A DNA stretch of 45,261 bases from Bacillus sp. 7884-1 (GTDB taxonomy: Bacteria > Bacillota > Bacilli > Bacillales > Cytobacillaceae): positions 1-45,261 of the forward strand of contig NZ_NPDD01000007.1 in the NCBI RefSeq assembly GCF_002272245.1, given 5' to 3'. Position numbers and translations under genes: made by a program. The notes beneath the pieces are model-generated. The model saw nothing but the letters and a program-made list of their open reading frames with translations, was not told the origin of the DNA and ran no database searches. How positions within the stretch are numbered: position 1 is the stretch's first letter; each line of letters starts with the position of its first letter. Below, piece by piece: positions 19,410-29,658 of this stretch.

Positions 19410-21086
19410 ATGAATTTAGATATTAAAGAAATACCATTTTCCAGATTTGGCTCCTATTTTTGTGTCTCACAAGAAAAGGATTCTGTATATATTAGAGACG
19501 TGCATGGCGGCGATGACGCGCCATCCAAGCTTTTTCAAATCGATATCCTTAAATATGGGTTGGAACGGGAGTACGAAGTGCGTGCTTCAGAGGTATCCCT
19601 TTCCTTCTATTTAAAAGATCAATCGGAACGTGTCGCGGAAATCATCATTCCTGAGGAAGATGAACTCCATATCGAGGTGCAGGATGTAGAACTTAGGCTG
19701 CGAGCGACAAAAGGAAAATATGATTCTTTAATGGAATTGGAAGATGGAATGTACGAATACCACATCTATCCGAAGGAATTAAAATTAATGATCATGAATC
19801 TAAATGGTGATATGTCTGTTGATGCACCCTGGAATATTATCGGAAATGATTATATTGATATGCGCTTGAAAAATGGACATTTCGTGATCGAAAGCTATCG
19901 AACCGTTTATCATCAAAAGGAATACCTCCCTTTTAGCCAAGGAAAAGAACAAGTCGATGTGCTTTACAAAGAATGGTTTGATTCCATGAGAAAGGGCTAT
20001 GATCAAACTGACTATCATTCCTCCTTGGAGAAGGCTTCTTATATTACATGGTCAAGCGTCGTACATCCGGATGGAGTCCTTAAGGATTATGCGATGTATA
20101 TGTCTAAGCTGTGGATGTATAATATTTGGTCGTGGGATAACTGCTTTAACGCATTGAACTTAGGAGAAAGGTATCCAGAAATCGCCTATGCTCAATTAAA
20201 GATTTTCATGGACACACAAGATGAGTCGGGCGCTTATCCGGATTTTGTGAATGACAAATTTATTTCGTACAATTGTATAAAGCCGCCTATTTTTGCTTAT
20301 GTCTATGAACAGTTAATGGAGCGAAATGATTACTTTAAGGACGAACAACGGTTAAGAAATGTGTATGAGTCTACAAAAAAAGTCATGAGCTATTATGAAA
20401 ATTATCGTACTTTTCATGGCAGACTGCCACACTATAAACATGGGAATGATTCTGGATGGGATAATGCTTCCCTCTTTCATGCGGGGATGCCCGTGGAAGC
20501 ACCAGACCTTGCTAGTTTTTTAATTCGCTCGTTTGATATCCTCTCCTCCTTTGCTGAAATTTTGGGAGAAGTCGATGCGGCAGGGAGATTTAAGAAGCAA
20601 GCAGACTCTTTATTTAACCTATTACTTGAGCGACTTTATGATGGTGATGGCTTTTATGGGCGAGTGGGCAAAAATAGTGAGAAAATCGCGATTAGAAGCA
20701 GCCTAATTCTAAGACTGCCAGTATTGATCGGTTATCGCTTTGATAAAACCATTATGGATAGCTTGGTGTCAGACCTTGAAATCAATTTTGAAACGAAATT
20801 TGGTCTCGCTACTGAGAGTGTAACAAGTAACTATTATCGGGAAAATGGGTATTGGCTCGGTCCTATCTGGGCGCCAGTTACGTACCTGTTTATCCATGCA
20901 TTAAAGAAAAATGGCTACAAAGAGGTTGGAAATCGTCTTAGAGATAAGTTTTTAGACCTTACGCTTATAGGCGGGATGGCTGAAAACTTTGATCCACTAA
21001 CAGGAAAAGGGTTAGTGGATACATCCTTCACATGGACTTCGAGTGTATTTTTACTGCTTTTAGAGAATCGGCTTAGGGGGGATTAA
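19410..21086 (+). CDS. GH63/MGH-like (alpha/alpha)6-barrel glycoside hydrolase
   Basis: The 558-residue cytoplasmic protein has an N-terminal beta-rich region (about 1-170) and a C-terminal (alpha/alpha)6 toroid. Motifs are those of the GH63/mannosylglycerate-hydrolase-like group: WSWDN (W240 to N244) with the likely acid D243, GNDSGWDNAS, GYWLGPIWAPV and ENFDPLTGKG (E525). Such enzymes cleave alpha-glucosides or alpha-mannosides, sometimes of glycerate; the true substrate is unknown. ATG 19410 is preferred because it follows AAGGAG at good spacing; an upstream in-frame ATG at 19359 falls in the repeat-like segment. The next gene starts immediately after its stop codon. Confidence 0.72.
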   Translation: MNLDIKEIPFSRFGSYFCVSQEKDSVYIRDVHGGDDAPSKLFQIDILKYGLEREYEVRASEVSLSFYLKDQSERVAEIIIPEEDELHIEVQDVELRLRATKGKYDSLMELEDGMYEYHIYPKELKLMIMNLNGDMSVDAPWNIIGNDYIDMRLKNGHFVIESYRTVYHQKEYLPFSQGKEQVDVLYKEWFDSMRKGYDQTDYHSSLEKASYITWSSVVHPDGVLKDYAMYMSKLWMYNIWSWDNCFNALNLGERYPEIAYAQLKIFMDTQDESGAYPDFVNDKFISYNCIKPPIFAYVYEQLMERNDYFKDEQRLRNVYESTKKVMSYYENYRTFHGRLPHYKHGNDSGWDNASLFHAGMPVEAPDLASFLIRSFDILSSFAEILGEVDAAGRFKKQADSLFNLLLERLYDGDGFYGRVGKNSEKIAIRSSLILRLPVLIGYRFDKTIMDSLVSDLEINFETKFGLATESVTSNYYRENGYWLGPIWAPVTYLFIHALKKNGYKEVGNRLRDKFLDLTLIGGMAENFDPLTGKGLVDTSFTWTSSVFLLLLENRLRGD

Positions 21087-21968
21087 ATGCAAAAGTATAT
21101 GGGAGAAATCGCTCTTACGATTACAGCGATTATATGGGGAAGCGGATTTGTGGCAAGTAGCATCTCCTTGGAGTACTTTACACCCTATCAAATTTTAGCA
21201 GGGAGATTTTTAATAGGTGCCATTGTTTTAACCGTAATTTTCCATAAAAAGCTGAAAAATATAAATAAAAGTACTATGATAAAAGGGGCTGTACTAGGGA
21301 TCTTTTTATATTTGGCCTTTGCACTTCAAACAGTAGGACTTCAATTTACGACACCTTCAAAAAATGCCTTCTTAACGGCTGTGAATGTCGTGATTGTTCC
21401 TTTTATTGCATTTGTTATATATAAACGGAAAATTGATATGTATGAACTAATGGGTGCTATTTTGGCTATGGTTGGTGTCGGCATATTATCACTTAAGCTC
21501 TCTGCTGAAATCAACATTGGGGATTTACTGACACTAGGCTGTGCTTTTGGATTTGCATTCCATATATTTTTTACTGCAAAATATGTAAAAGATTCAGACC
21601 CTGTCACATTAACGCTGATTCAAATGATGACAGCCGCGATAATCGGAGTCATCGTTGTTCTTTTCAGGGGAGAAACTTCCTTTGTTATTGAAAAGGAAGG
21701 AATGTTCTCACTGCTTTACCTGGGGATATTTTCAACAACGATCGCGTATCTATTGCAAACCGTTGCTCAAAAAATGATAACAGAAACAAAGGCTGCGATT
21801 ATTCTTTCCACAGAATCGTTTTGGGGAATGGTATTTTCCGTTGCGATTTTGGATGAAGCTATGACCATTAAAATGGTGATTGGCGCCATTCTCATTCTTA
21901 CTGCCATCATCATTTCAGAAACAAAAATGCCCTTTTTAAAAAAGAATAAACTTAAGGAAATAACCTAA
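21087..21968 (+). CDS. EamA/DMT-family transporter
   Basis: The 293-residue protein consists of two EamA repeats, about ten membrane segments in all. Typical features are the N-terminal AIIWGSGFVAS, the FTTPSKNAFLTA loop in the first repeat, and TIAYLLQTVAQK with the following ILSTESFWGMVFS in the second. The family mostly exports metabolites or amino acids. Its ATG directly follows the TAA of the glycosidase gene, and the TTAGGGGGGAT site lies in that gene, so expression is coupled. It could export a by-product of the degradation pathway; this is inference from position. Confidence 0.88.
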   Translation: MQKYMGEIALTITAIIWGSGFVASSISLEYFTPYQILAGRFLIGAIVLTVIFHKKLKNINKSTMIKGAVLGIFLYLAFALQTVGLQFTTPSKNAFLTAVNVVIVPFIAFVIYKRKIDMYELMGAILAMVGVGILSLKLSAEINIGDLLTLGCAFGFAFHIFFTAKYVKDSDPVTLTLIQMMTAAIIGVIVVLFRGETSFVIEKEGMFSLLYLGIFSTTIAYLLQTVAQKMITETKAAIILSTESFWGMVFSVAILDEAMTIKMVIGAILILTAIIISETKMPFLKKNKLKEIT

Positions 21969-21982
21969 TTGAATAGGATTAG

Positions 21983-23014
<1,032 letters not shown>

Positions 23015-23023
23015 AGTTAAATT

Positions 23024-23048
23024 GGGGTGCTGGGACACACCTCTTTTT
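23024..23048 (+). terminator. Terminator after the LacI-type gene
   Basis: A six-base-pair stem GGGGTG / CACCTC (one G-T pair) with an eight-base loop is followed by seven Ts. A GTG at 23027 in the kinase frame lies within this hairpin, arguing that the kinase starts further downstream. Confidence 0.65.
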
Positions 23049-23086
23049 TTCATTTCCACATTTTGCTTTACAAGGTGGAGAAAACT

Positions 23087-24781
23087 TTGAAAATACTTGC
23101 AACTAAAATAAAAAACCTTTCATTTCGAAGCATTCGTACAAAAATGGTGCTGTTTTTCCTCATTGTTGCCCTGTTTCCATTACTGTTATTTGGATTCCTA
23201 TCTTATGGAAAGTCCTCTGAAATTGTGAATAAACAATTTAATGATTATGAGCAATTTGCTGTTTCTCAACTTGATAAACAAATCGAAAATATATTTGAGC
23301 AGATGTATGTTGTTTCGAAAGATATTAATCAGTATTTATCGGATCCAACCTTGGTGATCTTACAGGAAGAAATCCCGAGAACGTATACTGGATTTATTGA
23401 AATCAAAAACTTTGAAAGATATATAGAGGCACATAAAACGTATGACACAAAGGGAATCTATTTAATTACCAATACAGGTTATTATTATGGAAATATTCGC
23501 TTGGATATACATAAGCTCTTTCAAAAGCCATTTTGGAAAGAGATTAATAGCTTAAAAGAAGGAGATCTCTGGATAGGGTTTTATAATACTGACCATTATT
23601 ACACTGGAAAAAAAGATGAAAAAATTATCGGACTTGTTTTTCCAATTGAAAGTGATTTTGGGGTATTGAAGGGAAGTAAACTGTTAGTTGAAACAAATGC
23701 GGAGGAGCTGTTCTCTTATATTGGTTTTCTAGAAAATGATCTCCACGCTTCTATCACTCTTAAAAATGGTAAGAACCAGGTGGTCTATAAGACAAAAAAT
23801 GCTCCGAAGGAATTGACAACAGATATTATCTGGAACAACCATTTTGATGCCTATGGATGGGATATCCATGTTCGCATACCTCAAGTGTATTATTATCAAT
23901 CATCAAATGTGATATTACGTTATACGATAGCGGCTATTTTATTTTCAATCATCCTTGTATCCGTGCTCGCTTTCTTATTTTCTGTTCCGCTTACGAAGGG
24001 AATTAAAAGTCTAAATTCCTCGATGAAGAGAGTCAGTGAAGGAAACTTAGATACACAAATAACCGTTGCTTCTAATGATGAATTAGGAATTTTATCTCAA
24101 AGCTTTAATGTTATGGCCAATCAAATTAAGGAATTAATCGAGAAAATTAGCATGACAGAACGTTTAAAAAGACAAGCAGAATTAAAGGCGTTTCATTATC
24201 AAATAAACCCTCATTTATTATTTAACACCTTAAACTCGATCCAATGGAAGGCAAGGATCTTAGGTGCAAAAGAAGTTCAAGAGATGATCTACCATTTAAC
24301 AGAGGTCCTGCATGAAAATTTAAATTTTGCTGATGAGTTAATTCCGTTAAAAAAGGAACTACAGACGATCAAACATTATTTGAAGGTTCAAGAGATACGT
24401 TATGGCCAAACATTTGAATATATAGAGAATATTCATTCGGAATGCTTGGACTATTTAATCCCTAGGATGACACTCCAGCCATTGTTTGAAAATATCTTTT
24501 TCCATGCATTTGAAGATGGCGAAGGAAGTATTGAACTAGTGGTTACCGTTAAACCTGAATATCTAGAACTTACCTTAGCTGATAACGGCAAAGGAATGAA
24601 TGAAGAATCCATTGAAAAGCTTCTTAACCCGAATCACCATGGTGGAAATGGGAGGGGAATTGGTGTTTATAATGTCGACCAACGAATAAGGCTTCACTTT
24701 GGAAATGAGTACGGCTTATCAATCGAATCAGTTGTGGGTGTAAAAACAATCTTTAGCATTAAATGGCCGAAAAGGAGATAA
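23087..24781 (+). CDS. YesM-type sensor histidine kinase
   Basis: The 564-residue membrane kinase has two membrane segments (about residues 20-42 and 280-302) enclosing a large extracytoplasmic sensor domain, then a HAMP linker (LTKGIKSLNSSMKRVSEGNL), a His_kinase phosphoacceptor region with H370 in FHYQINPHLLFNTLNS, and an HATPase domain with N469 in PLFEN, DNGKGM and GRGIGVYNVDQRI. This is the LytS/YesM class that usually senses extracellular carbohydrate with a YesN-type partner. TTG 23087 is chosen because AAGGTGGAG lies six bases before it; the frame is open to GTG 23027 inside the preceding terminator. It works with the adjacent response regulator. Confidence 0.92.
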   Translation: MKILATKIKNLSFRSIRTKMVLFFLIVALFPLLLFGFLSYGKSSEIVNKQFNDYEQFAVSQLDKQIENIFEQMYVVSKDINQYLSDPTLVILQEEIPRTYTGFIEIKNFERYIEAHKTYDTKGIYLITNTGYYYGNIRLDIHKLFQKPFWKEINSLKEGDLWIGFYNTDHYYTGKKDEKIIGLVFPIESDFGVLKGSKLLVETNAEELFSYIGFLENDLHASITLKNGKNQVVYKTKNAPKELTTDIIWNNHFDAYGWDIHVRIPQVYYYQSSNVILRYTIAAILFSIILVSVLAFLFSVPLTKGIKSLNSSMKRVSEGNLDTQITVASNDELGILSQSFNVMANQIKELIEKISMTERLKRQAELKAFHYQINPHLLFNTLNSIQWKARILGAKEVQEMIYHLTEVLHENLNFADELIPLKKELQTIKHYLKVQEIRYGQTFEYIENIHSECLDYLIPRMTLQPLFENIFFHAFEDGEGSIELVVTVKPEYLELTLADNGKGMNEESIEKLLNPNHHGGNGRGIGVYNVDQRIRLHFGNEYGLSIESVVGVKTIFSIKWPKRR

Positions 24782-24786
24782 CGTTG

Positions 24787-25992
24787 ATGATAAAGGTATT
24801 AATTGCAGATGATGAACTCATTGTTAGAAAAGGATTAATCGCAACGGTAGATTGGGAGAAATTTGGCATGGAGGTAATTGCTGATGCACCTAATGGACAA
24901 AAAGCTTGGGAGCTCTTTCAACAGCATTGCCCCGAGGTAGTCATAACCGATATTGTCATGCCTGAAATGAATGGAATTGAGCTTGCTAGAAACATAAAAC
25001 AGACTTCCCCAACTACCAAAATATTATTATTAAGCTGCCATCGAGACTTCACTTTTGCACAGGAGGGGATGAATATTGGTGCTTCTGGTTATATTTTGAA
25101 AACGGCCTTTGAAGACCAACAATTTGAAGAATACCTTGCACGCATTGAAAATGAAATTAATCATACCAATATCCAAAATTCCTATGATTCATCCTATCTA
25201 GCAAAGGAATTCTATGAATGGTTATGTGACTTTGAAAATTCTTTTCCTAAGCTAGTACGGGAGCTGTTTTCTAATGAGTGGAATTGGATGGAGAATCCTT
25301 ATTATATTTATTTAATTACCGGACTAAATAGCAGCGAGTTTTTTCAGAAGAAGCTGTCTTATGGGGAAACGCAATTGGCTTTGATTCCTTGCGGGCATGA
25401 TCAAGCCTTTATTTTTATCCAAGAAAAGTCAAAAGCAGATTTTGAACATCTTCTAGTTGAGGCAAGAAGTATAGGAACCTCTATTCGTTGGAAGGATCAC
25501 GGCCCAAATCGAGGAATGAATGAATGGATGGATGGAGTGACAAATCTTTTTCGCAGGTTCAAATTTGAAAAACAATTTAAGGTTTCGATGGAGGAGTGGC
25601 CATTGCCCATTCGCAAGGCTGTTCAAATCATGATCCAAGATTTAGATCAATCTTTTTCATCTAGCTATATTGCAAATGAAGTGGGCTTAAGCCGAAGCCA
25701 TTTTAGCACCATGTTTAAAAAGACAGTTGGAGAAAGCTTTATTACCTTTATAGAAAAGCTAAAAGTCAAAGCGGCGTGTGAACTTCTGGAGAATACTTCG
25801 CTTCCTTTACAAGATATTGGTGAAAAAATAGGCATTCAGGATGGAAAATATTTTAGCAAATGGTTTAAAAAATGCATGGGTAGAACACCATCGGAATATC
25901 GACAGAACAAAAAGCAGAATGAAAGCAAACAAATTTCCTATGATTCATTATTTCACAAGGATTCAAACAATAGTACAAAAAGAATAAGATGA
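24787..25992 (+). CDS. YesN-type response regulator with AraC DNA-binding domain
   Basis: The 401-residue protein has an N-terminal receiver domain with acidic pair D8/D9, phosphoacceptor D55 in VVITDIVMPEMNG and K105, a long linker, and a C-terminal AraC/XylS domain with two helix-turn-helix units (YIANEVGLSRSHFSTMFKK and IGEKIGIQDGKYFSKWFKK). It is the partner of the upstream kinase; YesN-type regulators generally activate nearby carbohydrate importer genes. ATG 24787 is preferred over ATG 24763, which lies inside the kinase gene; TTG 24784 is also possible after AAGGAG. The probable targets are the binding-protein promoters at 13053 and 26023, both with poor -35 boxes. Confidence 0.92.
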   Translation: MIKVLIADDELIVRKGLIATVDWEKFGMEVIADAPNGQKAWELFQQHCPEVVITDIVMPEMNGIELARNIKQTSPTTKILLLSCHRDFTFAQEGMNIGASGYILKTAFEDQQFEEYLARIENEINHTNIQNSYDSSYLAKEFYEWLCDFENSFPKLVRELFSNEWNWMENPYYIYLITGLNSSEFFQKKLSYGETQLALIPCGHDQAFIFIQEKSKADFEHLLVEARSIGTSIRWKDHGPNRGMNEWMDGVTNLFRRFKFEKQFKVSMEEWPLPIRKAVQIMIQDLDQSFSSSYIANEVGLSRSHFSTMFKKTVGESFITFIEKLKVKAACELLENTSLPLQDIGEKIGIQDGKYFSKWFKKCMGRTPSEYRQNKKQNESKQISYDSLFHKDSNNSTKRIR

Positions 25993-26003
25993 TAGTAAGT
26001 TCT

Positions 26004-26041
26004 AGACCGCTTTCATTCAAGTTATAATGAAAGCGGTTTCT
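26004..26041 (+). promoter_or_regulatory. Combined terminator hairpin, TATAAT box and perfect cre match
   Basis: AGACCGCTTTCATT (26004-26017) pairs with AATGAAAGCGGTTT (26026-26039), making a terminator-like hairpin for the response-regulator gene. Within it, TATAAT (26023-26028) is followed at once by ATGAAAGCGGTTTCT (26027-26041), which matches the cre consensus at all fixed positions apart from a terminal T where A is commonest. The -35 region, TTCTAG, is poor. The layout copies that at 13053-13071. Confidence 0.6.
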
Positions 26042-26072
26042 ACTATATTGAAAGAAAAAAGAGGAACTAGTG

Positions 26073-27338
26073 ATGGAGAAATTCAGGATGAGTTTTCTGG
26101 CACTCATTTTAGTGTTTGTTATGGCTGCCTGCTCAGATAATCAATCAAACAGTAGGGCTGATCAAACAAGGAAGGAGAGTAAAGAAAAAATAGTGCTTCG
26201 GTTTGCAACTTGGGATTCAGGAGAAGCACTAAAAATACAAGAGGCGATTGCTACAAAATTTGAAGAAAAACATCCATTTATAGAGGTGCAGATGGAAGCA
26301 TATGGGGATGAATTTGACCAAAAATTGACTGCAGCATTTGGTGCGAAAAATCCTCCTGATGTTATGTATATGTGGAACTTTTCAGCCTATTTTCAATCAC
26401 TCGAACCACTTGAGAATTTTATTAAAAGAGATCCCACTATCGACTTGAATGATTTTTACCAAGGTCTCTTTAATTATTCGACTATGTATCGAAAACTGTA
26501 TGGTATGCCAGCCGGTTTTACAACAAGGGTGGTTTATTATAACAAGGATTTATTTGATGCTGCTCATGTCCCCTACCCAAAGGATGGCTGGACATGGGAT
26601 GACTTTAAAAGTGTGGCAAAGCAATTATCTAATCCTGCTATCAATCAGTATGGATTCGGAGTAAGACCAGAACCAGATACGTATGACCTCCAAGGCATTG
26701 TCTGGAGTAATGGCTCAAGCTTCATTAGTGAGGATGGAAAGAAAATCGATAGCTATATGAATAGCCCAGAAACCATTGAATCGATAGAAATGTTTGCAGA
26801 TATGGTTAAGGGAAAAAGCGCAGTGCTGGTTGGCGGTAAGAATCAACAAAGTGGTGAAGAGGTTTTTAAGGAAGGCAAGATTGCCATGTGGGAAAGCGGA
26901 ATTTGGCCATTGGAGGAGTTTAAAAAAGCTAAGGTAAACTTTGGAACAGTAGAAATGCCTGCATTTAAAGGAAAACAAGTAAGAGGTGTTATTTCTTCTT
27001 CAGCAATTTCAATTGCGAAGGATTCAAAAAACAAAGATCTAGCATGGGAATTTGTGAAATTTTACTCCTCCCCAGAAGCAATAAAGATGAGAACAGCAGA
27101 TTTACCTGTCCGTATTAGCATGGTGAAAGAGTTGAAAACAGATCAAGACCCATTAATTGGACCATTCTACAAAATGCTAGAGCGATCAAATGCTACACCA
27201 GCGTATCTACTGACTAAAAATTGGGATGAAATCAATCGAAATTTATCGTCAGCAATAAATGCCATCATGCTGGAACAGGATGCCAAAGAATTATTGAATA
27301 AATCCGTTTTGGATTCAGAGAAATATATGGGGCAGTAA
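26073..27338 (+). CDS. Orphan sugar-binding lipoprotein, paralogue of the protein at 13123
   Basis: The 421-residue family 1 solute-binding lipoprotein has lipobox VMAAC with C20. It is clearly homologous to the first binding protein: both share RFATWD, the MEAYG/LEAYG segment, D(V/I)MYMWN, and the TT/TRVVYYNKDLFDAA segment. No permease gene follows it directly; the next gene is an SDR. It may deliver a second ligand to the permeases at 14480-16236, or act as an accessory sensor protein for the YesM-type kinase just upstream. ATG 26073 is chosen because GAGG lies nine bases before it; GTG 26070 in the same frame is possible. Confidence 0.88.
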   Translation: MEKFRMSFLALILVFVMAACSDNQSNSRADQTRKESKEKIVLRFATWDSGEALKIQEAIATKFEEKHPFIEVQMEAYGDEFDQKLTAAFGAKNPPDVMYMWNFSAYFQSLEPLENFIKRDPTIDLNDFYQGLFNYSTMYRKLYGMPAGFTTRVVYYNKDLFDAAHVPYPKDGWTWDDFKSVAKQLSNPAINQYGFGVRPEPDTYDLQGIVWSNGSSFISEDGKKIDSYMNSPETIESIEMFADMVKGKSAVLVGGKNQQSGEEVFKEGKIAMWESGIWPLEEFKKAKVNFGTVEMPAFKGKQVRGVISSSAISIAKDSKNKDLAWEFVKFYSSPEAIKMRTADLPVRISMVKELKTDQDPLIGPFYKMLERSNATPAYLLTKNWDEINRNLSSAINAIMLEQDAKELLNKSVLDSEKYMGQ

Positions 27339-27404
27339 AAAGCCAAAAAGGGTTTAACGATTTTCTACTATAGATTAAATCAACTTTTATCAGGAGGTAT
27401 TAAG

Positions 27405-28184
27405 ATGATAACTCAAGATTATTTCGGTTTAGAGGATAAGGTATGTGTTGTAACAGGAGGGGCATCAGGGATTGGACTAGCTGCTGTAACACTTTTAGCT
27501 GAAGTTGGTGCTAAGGTGATTATGGTAGATATTAATCAAGAAAACGGTCAAAAGGCCGTAGCTGAATTACAGAGGAAAGAATATAGGGTGGAATTCTTAC
27601 AATGTGATGTAAGTAATGGAAACGATTGTATCGCCGTAAGAGATCATATCGAAGAAAAATACGGTACCATCGATGTCCTTTTTAACAATGCGGGTGTGAT
27701 TAGAAGAAAAACGGTTGTTGATTTGGAAGAGTCGGATTGGGATTTAGTCATTGATGTCTCCTTAAAAGGAATTTATCTCCTATCTAAATATTTAATTCCT
27801 CTTATGGCTAGCGGCGGCGGTGGAAGTATCATTAATACCGGCTCTGGATGGGGAATAAAAGGTGGAGATCAGGCAGCTGCTTATTGTGCTGCCAAAGCTG
27901 GAGTAGTGAATTTAACTAAGGCGATGGCAATTGATCATGGCCCGCAAAATATTCGTGTGAACTGTATTTGTCCAGGCGATACCGATACTCCGTTATTACG
28001 GGATGAAGCCAAGCAATTACAGTTGAAAGAGGATGATTTTTTAGTATCCTCCGCTAAAGGCAGACCATTAGAAAGACTTGGAACGCCAAGGGATATTGCC
28101 AAAGGAGTTTTATTCCTTGCAAGTGACTTGTCAGAATGGGTAACAGGTACAGATTTAATTGTTGATGGCGGCGGTTTAGCTTAA
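27405..28184 (+). CDS. Short-chain dehydrogenase/reductase (classical SDR)
   Basis: The 259-residue protein is a classical SDR: cofactor motif TGGASGIG (17-24) with an acidic D at the end of the second strand (MVDIN), which favours NAD, NNAG (94-97), and catalytic S147, Y160 and K164 in the YCAAK motif. The C-terminus GTDLIVDGGG is standard. It oxidises or reduces a hydroxyl/carbonyl group of an unknown sugar or hydroxy compound. A CAGGAGGT ribosome binding site is strong. It directly precedes the GcvP-like pair with a 59-bp gap and no terminator, so it probably provides an oxidation step in the same pathway. Confidence 0.93.
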   Translation: MITQDYFGLEDKVCVVTGGASGIGLAAVTLLAEVGAKVIMVDINQENGQKAVAELQRKEYRVEFLQCDVSNGNDCIAVRDHIEEKYGTIDVLFNNAGVIRRKTVVDLEESDWDLVIDVSLKGIYLLSKYLIPLMASGGGGSIINTGSGWGIKGGDQAAAYCAAKAGVVNLTKAMAIDHGPQNIRVNCICPGDTDTPLLRDEAKQLQLKEDDFLVSSAKGRPLERLGTPRDIAKGVLFLASDLSEWVTGTDLIVDGGGLA

Positions 28185-28243
28185 TTTTTTGCAAAATTGG
28201 GAATTTTAATACTTACTATTCAACCTACAAGGAGGTAATTTTT

Positions 28244-29629
28244 ATGTCACAAAAGGTACACCCTTATATTCCGAACATGGTGCCAGAAGTACAAGCGGAG
28301 ATGCTAAAGGTGATTGGCGCTGAATCCATTATGGAATTATACTCAGGCATCCCGGAGGAGCTGCAGCTTAAAGAAGATCTAAAACTGCCGCCAGCATTAA
28401 CGGAGTACGAGCTTAGACGCCACATTGAAGGAATCCTAAATAAGAATACAAGTGCAAAGGAATATTTAAATTTCCTAGGAGCCGGTTGCTGGCAGCACTT
28501 TATCCCAGCAGTTTGTGATGAAATTAATCAGCGTTCAGAATTTTTAACAGCCTATGCAGGGGAACCATACGAGGACCATGGACGTTTTCAGGCACTTTAT
28601 GAGTATCAAAGTTTACTAGCTGAATTAGTAGATATGGATGTTGTGAATGTTCCAACCTTTGATTGGGGGCAGGCGGCAGCTACATCAATTAGAATGGCAG
28701 CCCGTATTACCGGGAGGAAAAAAGTGTTATTAGCCAAAACCGTTGCACCAGAACGGAGCAAAATTATCATCAACTACGGAACTCCGGAATTAGAATTTGA
28801 ATTAGTTCAATTTGATACGAAATCAGGGGCAATGGACTTAGGAGACTTAAAAGAAAAATTAACAGAAGAAGTTGCCGCCCTATATTTTGAAAATCCATCC
28901 TACCTTGGATTTATTGAGGCTAAAGGAAAAGAGATTTCTAATCTATTAAAGGAAAACAAAACACTGATGGTAGTTGGGGTCGACCCTATCTCCCTTGGTG
29001 TACTGGCACCACCAAGTCATTATGGGGCTGATATTGTATGTGGAGACCTGCAGCCCCTTGGTATGCATATGAATTACAGCGGCGGGCAGGCAGGCTTCAT
29101 TGCCTCACATAATGATGTGAAAGTTGTCAGTGAGTATCCATCCCGATTGTTTGGTATTGTCCCTACGGTGAAAGAAGGAGAATACGGCTTTGGTGATGTG
29201 GCATATGAACGGACCTCATTTGCTCAAAGGGAAAATGGAAAAGAATCCGTTGGAACGCAGACAGCATTATGGGGCATCACAGCTGGAGTCTATTTAGCCT
29301 TACTTGGCCCAAATGGTATGCAGGAAGTAGGCCAAACCATTATGCAAAATAGCCAGTATGCTGCTCAAGAATTGAATAAAATTGCTGCTGTAACAGGTTC
29401 ACGTTTACATTCATCATTTTTTAAAGAGTTTATCGTCGATTTTAATAAAACAGGCTATTCGGTTGAACAAATTAATCAAAGACTGATAGAAAAGAAGATT
29501 TTTGGAGGAAAGGACCTCTCACTTGAGTTCCCTGAGTTTGGTCAATCTGCATTATTTTGTGTAACAGAGGTTCATACGAAAGAAGATATTGACCATTTAG
29601 TTCAAGCCATTAAGGATATTTTAGCGTAA
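28244..29629 (+). CDS. GcvPA-like protein (glycine decarboxylase subunit 1 paralogue, divergent)
   Basis: The 461-residue protein has the overall sequence of the P-protein N-terminal half (aspartate aminotransferase fold): the opening YIPNMVPEVQAEML, YLNFLGAGCWQHFIP, an SEFLTAYAGEPYE segment corresponding to the usual SEFYTAYTPYQPE, GADIVCGDLQPLG and GGQAGF. However, the normally strict SSMYDGGTALAEA region reads VPTFDWGQAAATS, and the usual IRREKATSNICTNQ region reads AQRENGKESVGTQT. These changes suggest a substrate other than glycine. It is followed 29 bp later by the matching second subunit. No GcvT, GcvH or glycine riboswitch is visible here. An AAGGAGGT site precedes the ATG. Confidence 0.8.
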   Translation: MSQKVHPYIPNMVPEVQAEMLKVIGAESIMELYSGIPEELQLKEDLKLPPALTEYELRRHIEGILNKNTSAKEYLNFLGAGCWQHFIPAVCDEINQRSEFLTAYAGEPYEDHGRFQALYEYQSLLAELVDMDVVNVPTFDWGQAAATSIRMAARITGRKKVLLAKTVAPERSKIIINYGTPELEFELVQFDTKSGAMDLGDLKEKLTEEVAALYFENPSYLGFIEAKGKEISNLLKENKTLMVVGVDPISLGVLAPPSHYGADIVCGDLQPLGMHMNYSGGQAGFIASHNDVKVVSEYPSRLFGIVPTVKEGEYGFGDVAYERTSFAQRENGKESVGTQTALWGITAGVYLALLGPNGMQEVGQTIMQNSQYAAQELNKIAAVTGSRLHSSFFKEFIVDFNKTGYSVEQINQRLIEKKIFGGKDLSLEFPEFGQSALFCVTEVHTKEDIDHLVQAIKDILA

Positions 29630-29658
29630 TAATCGAAAGAAGAGAGGAGCATTCAGAC

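Noticed and set aside
23027..23086. N-terminal extension of the sensor kinase from GTG 23027
   Set aside because: It begins inside the terminator hairpin of the LacI-type gene and has no ribosome binding site; TTG 23087 has a good one.
28185..28243. Glycine riboswitch before the GcvP-like genes
   Set aside because: The 59-bp gap is too short for a glycine aptamer and shows no recognisable conserved blocks; none was seen further upstream at 27339-27404.
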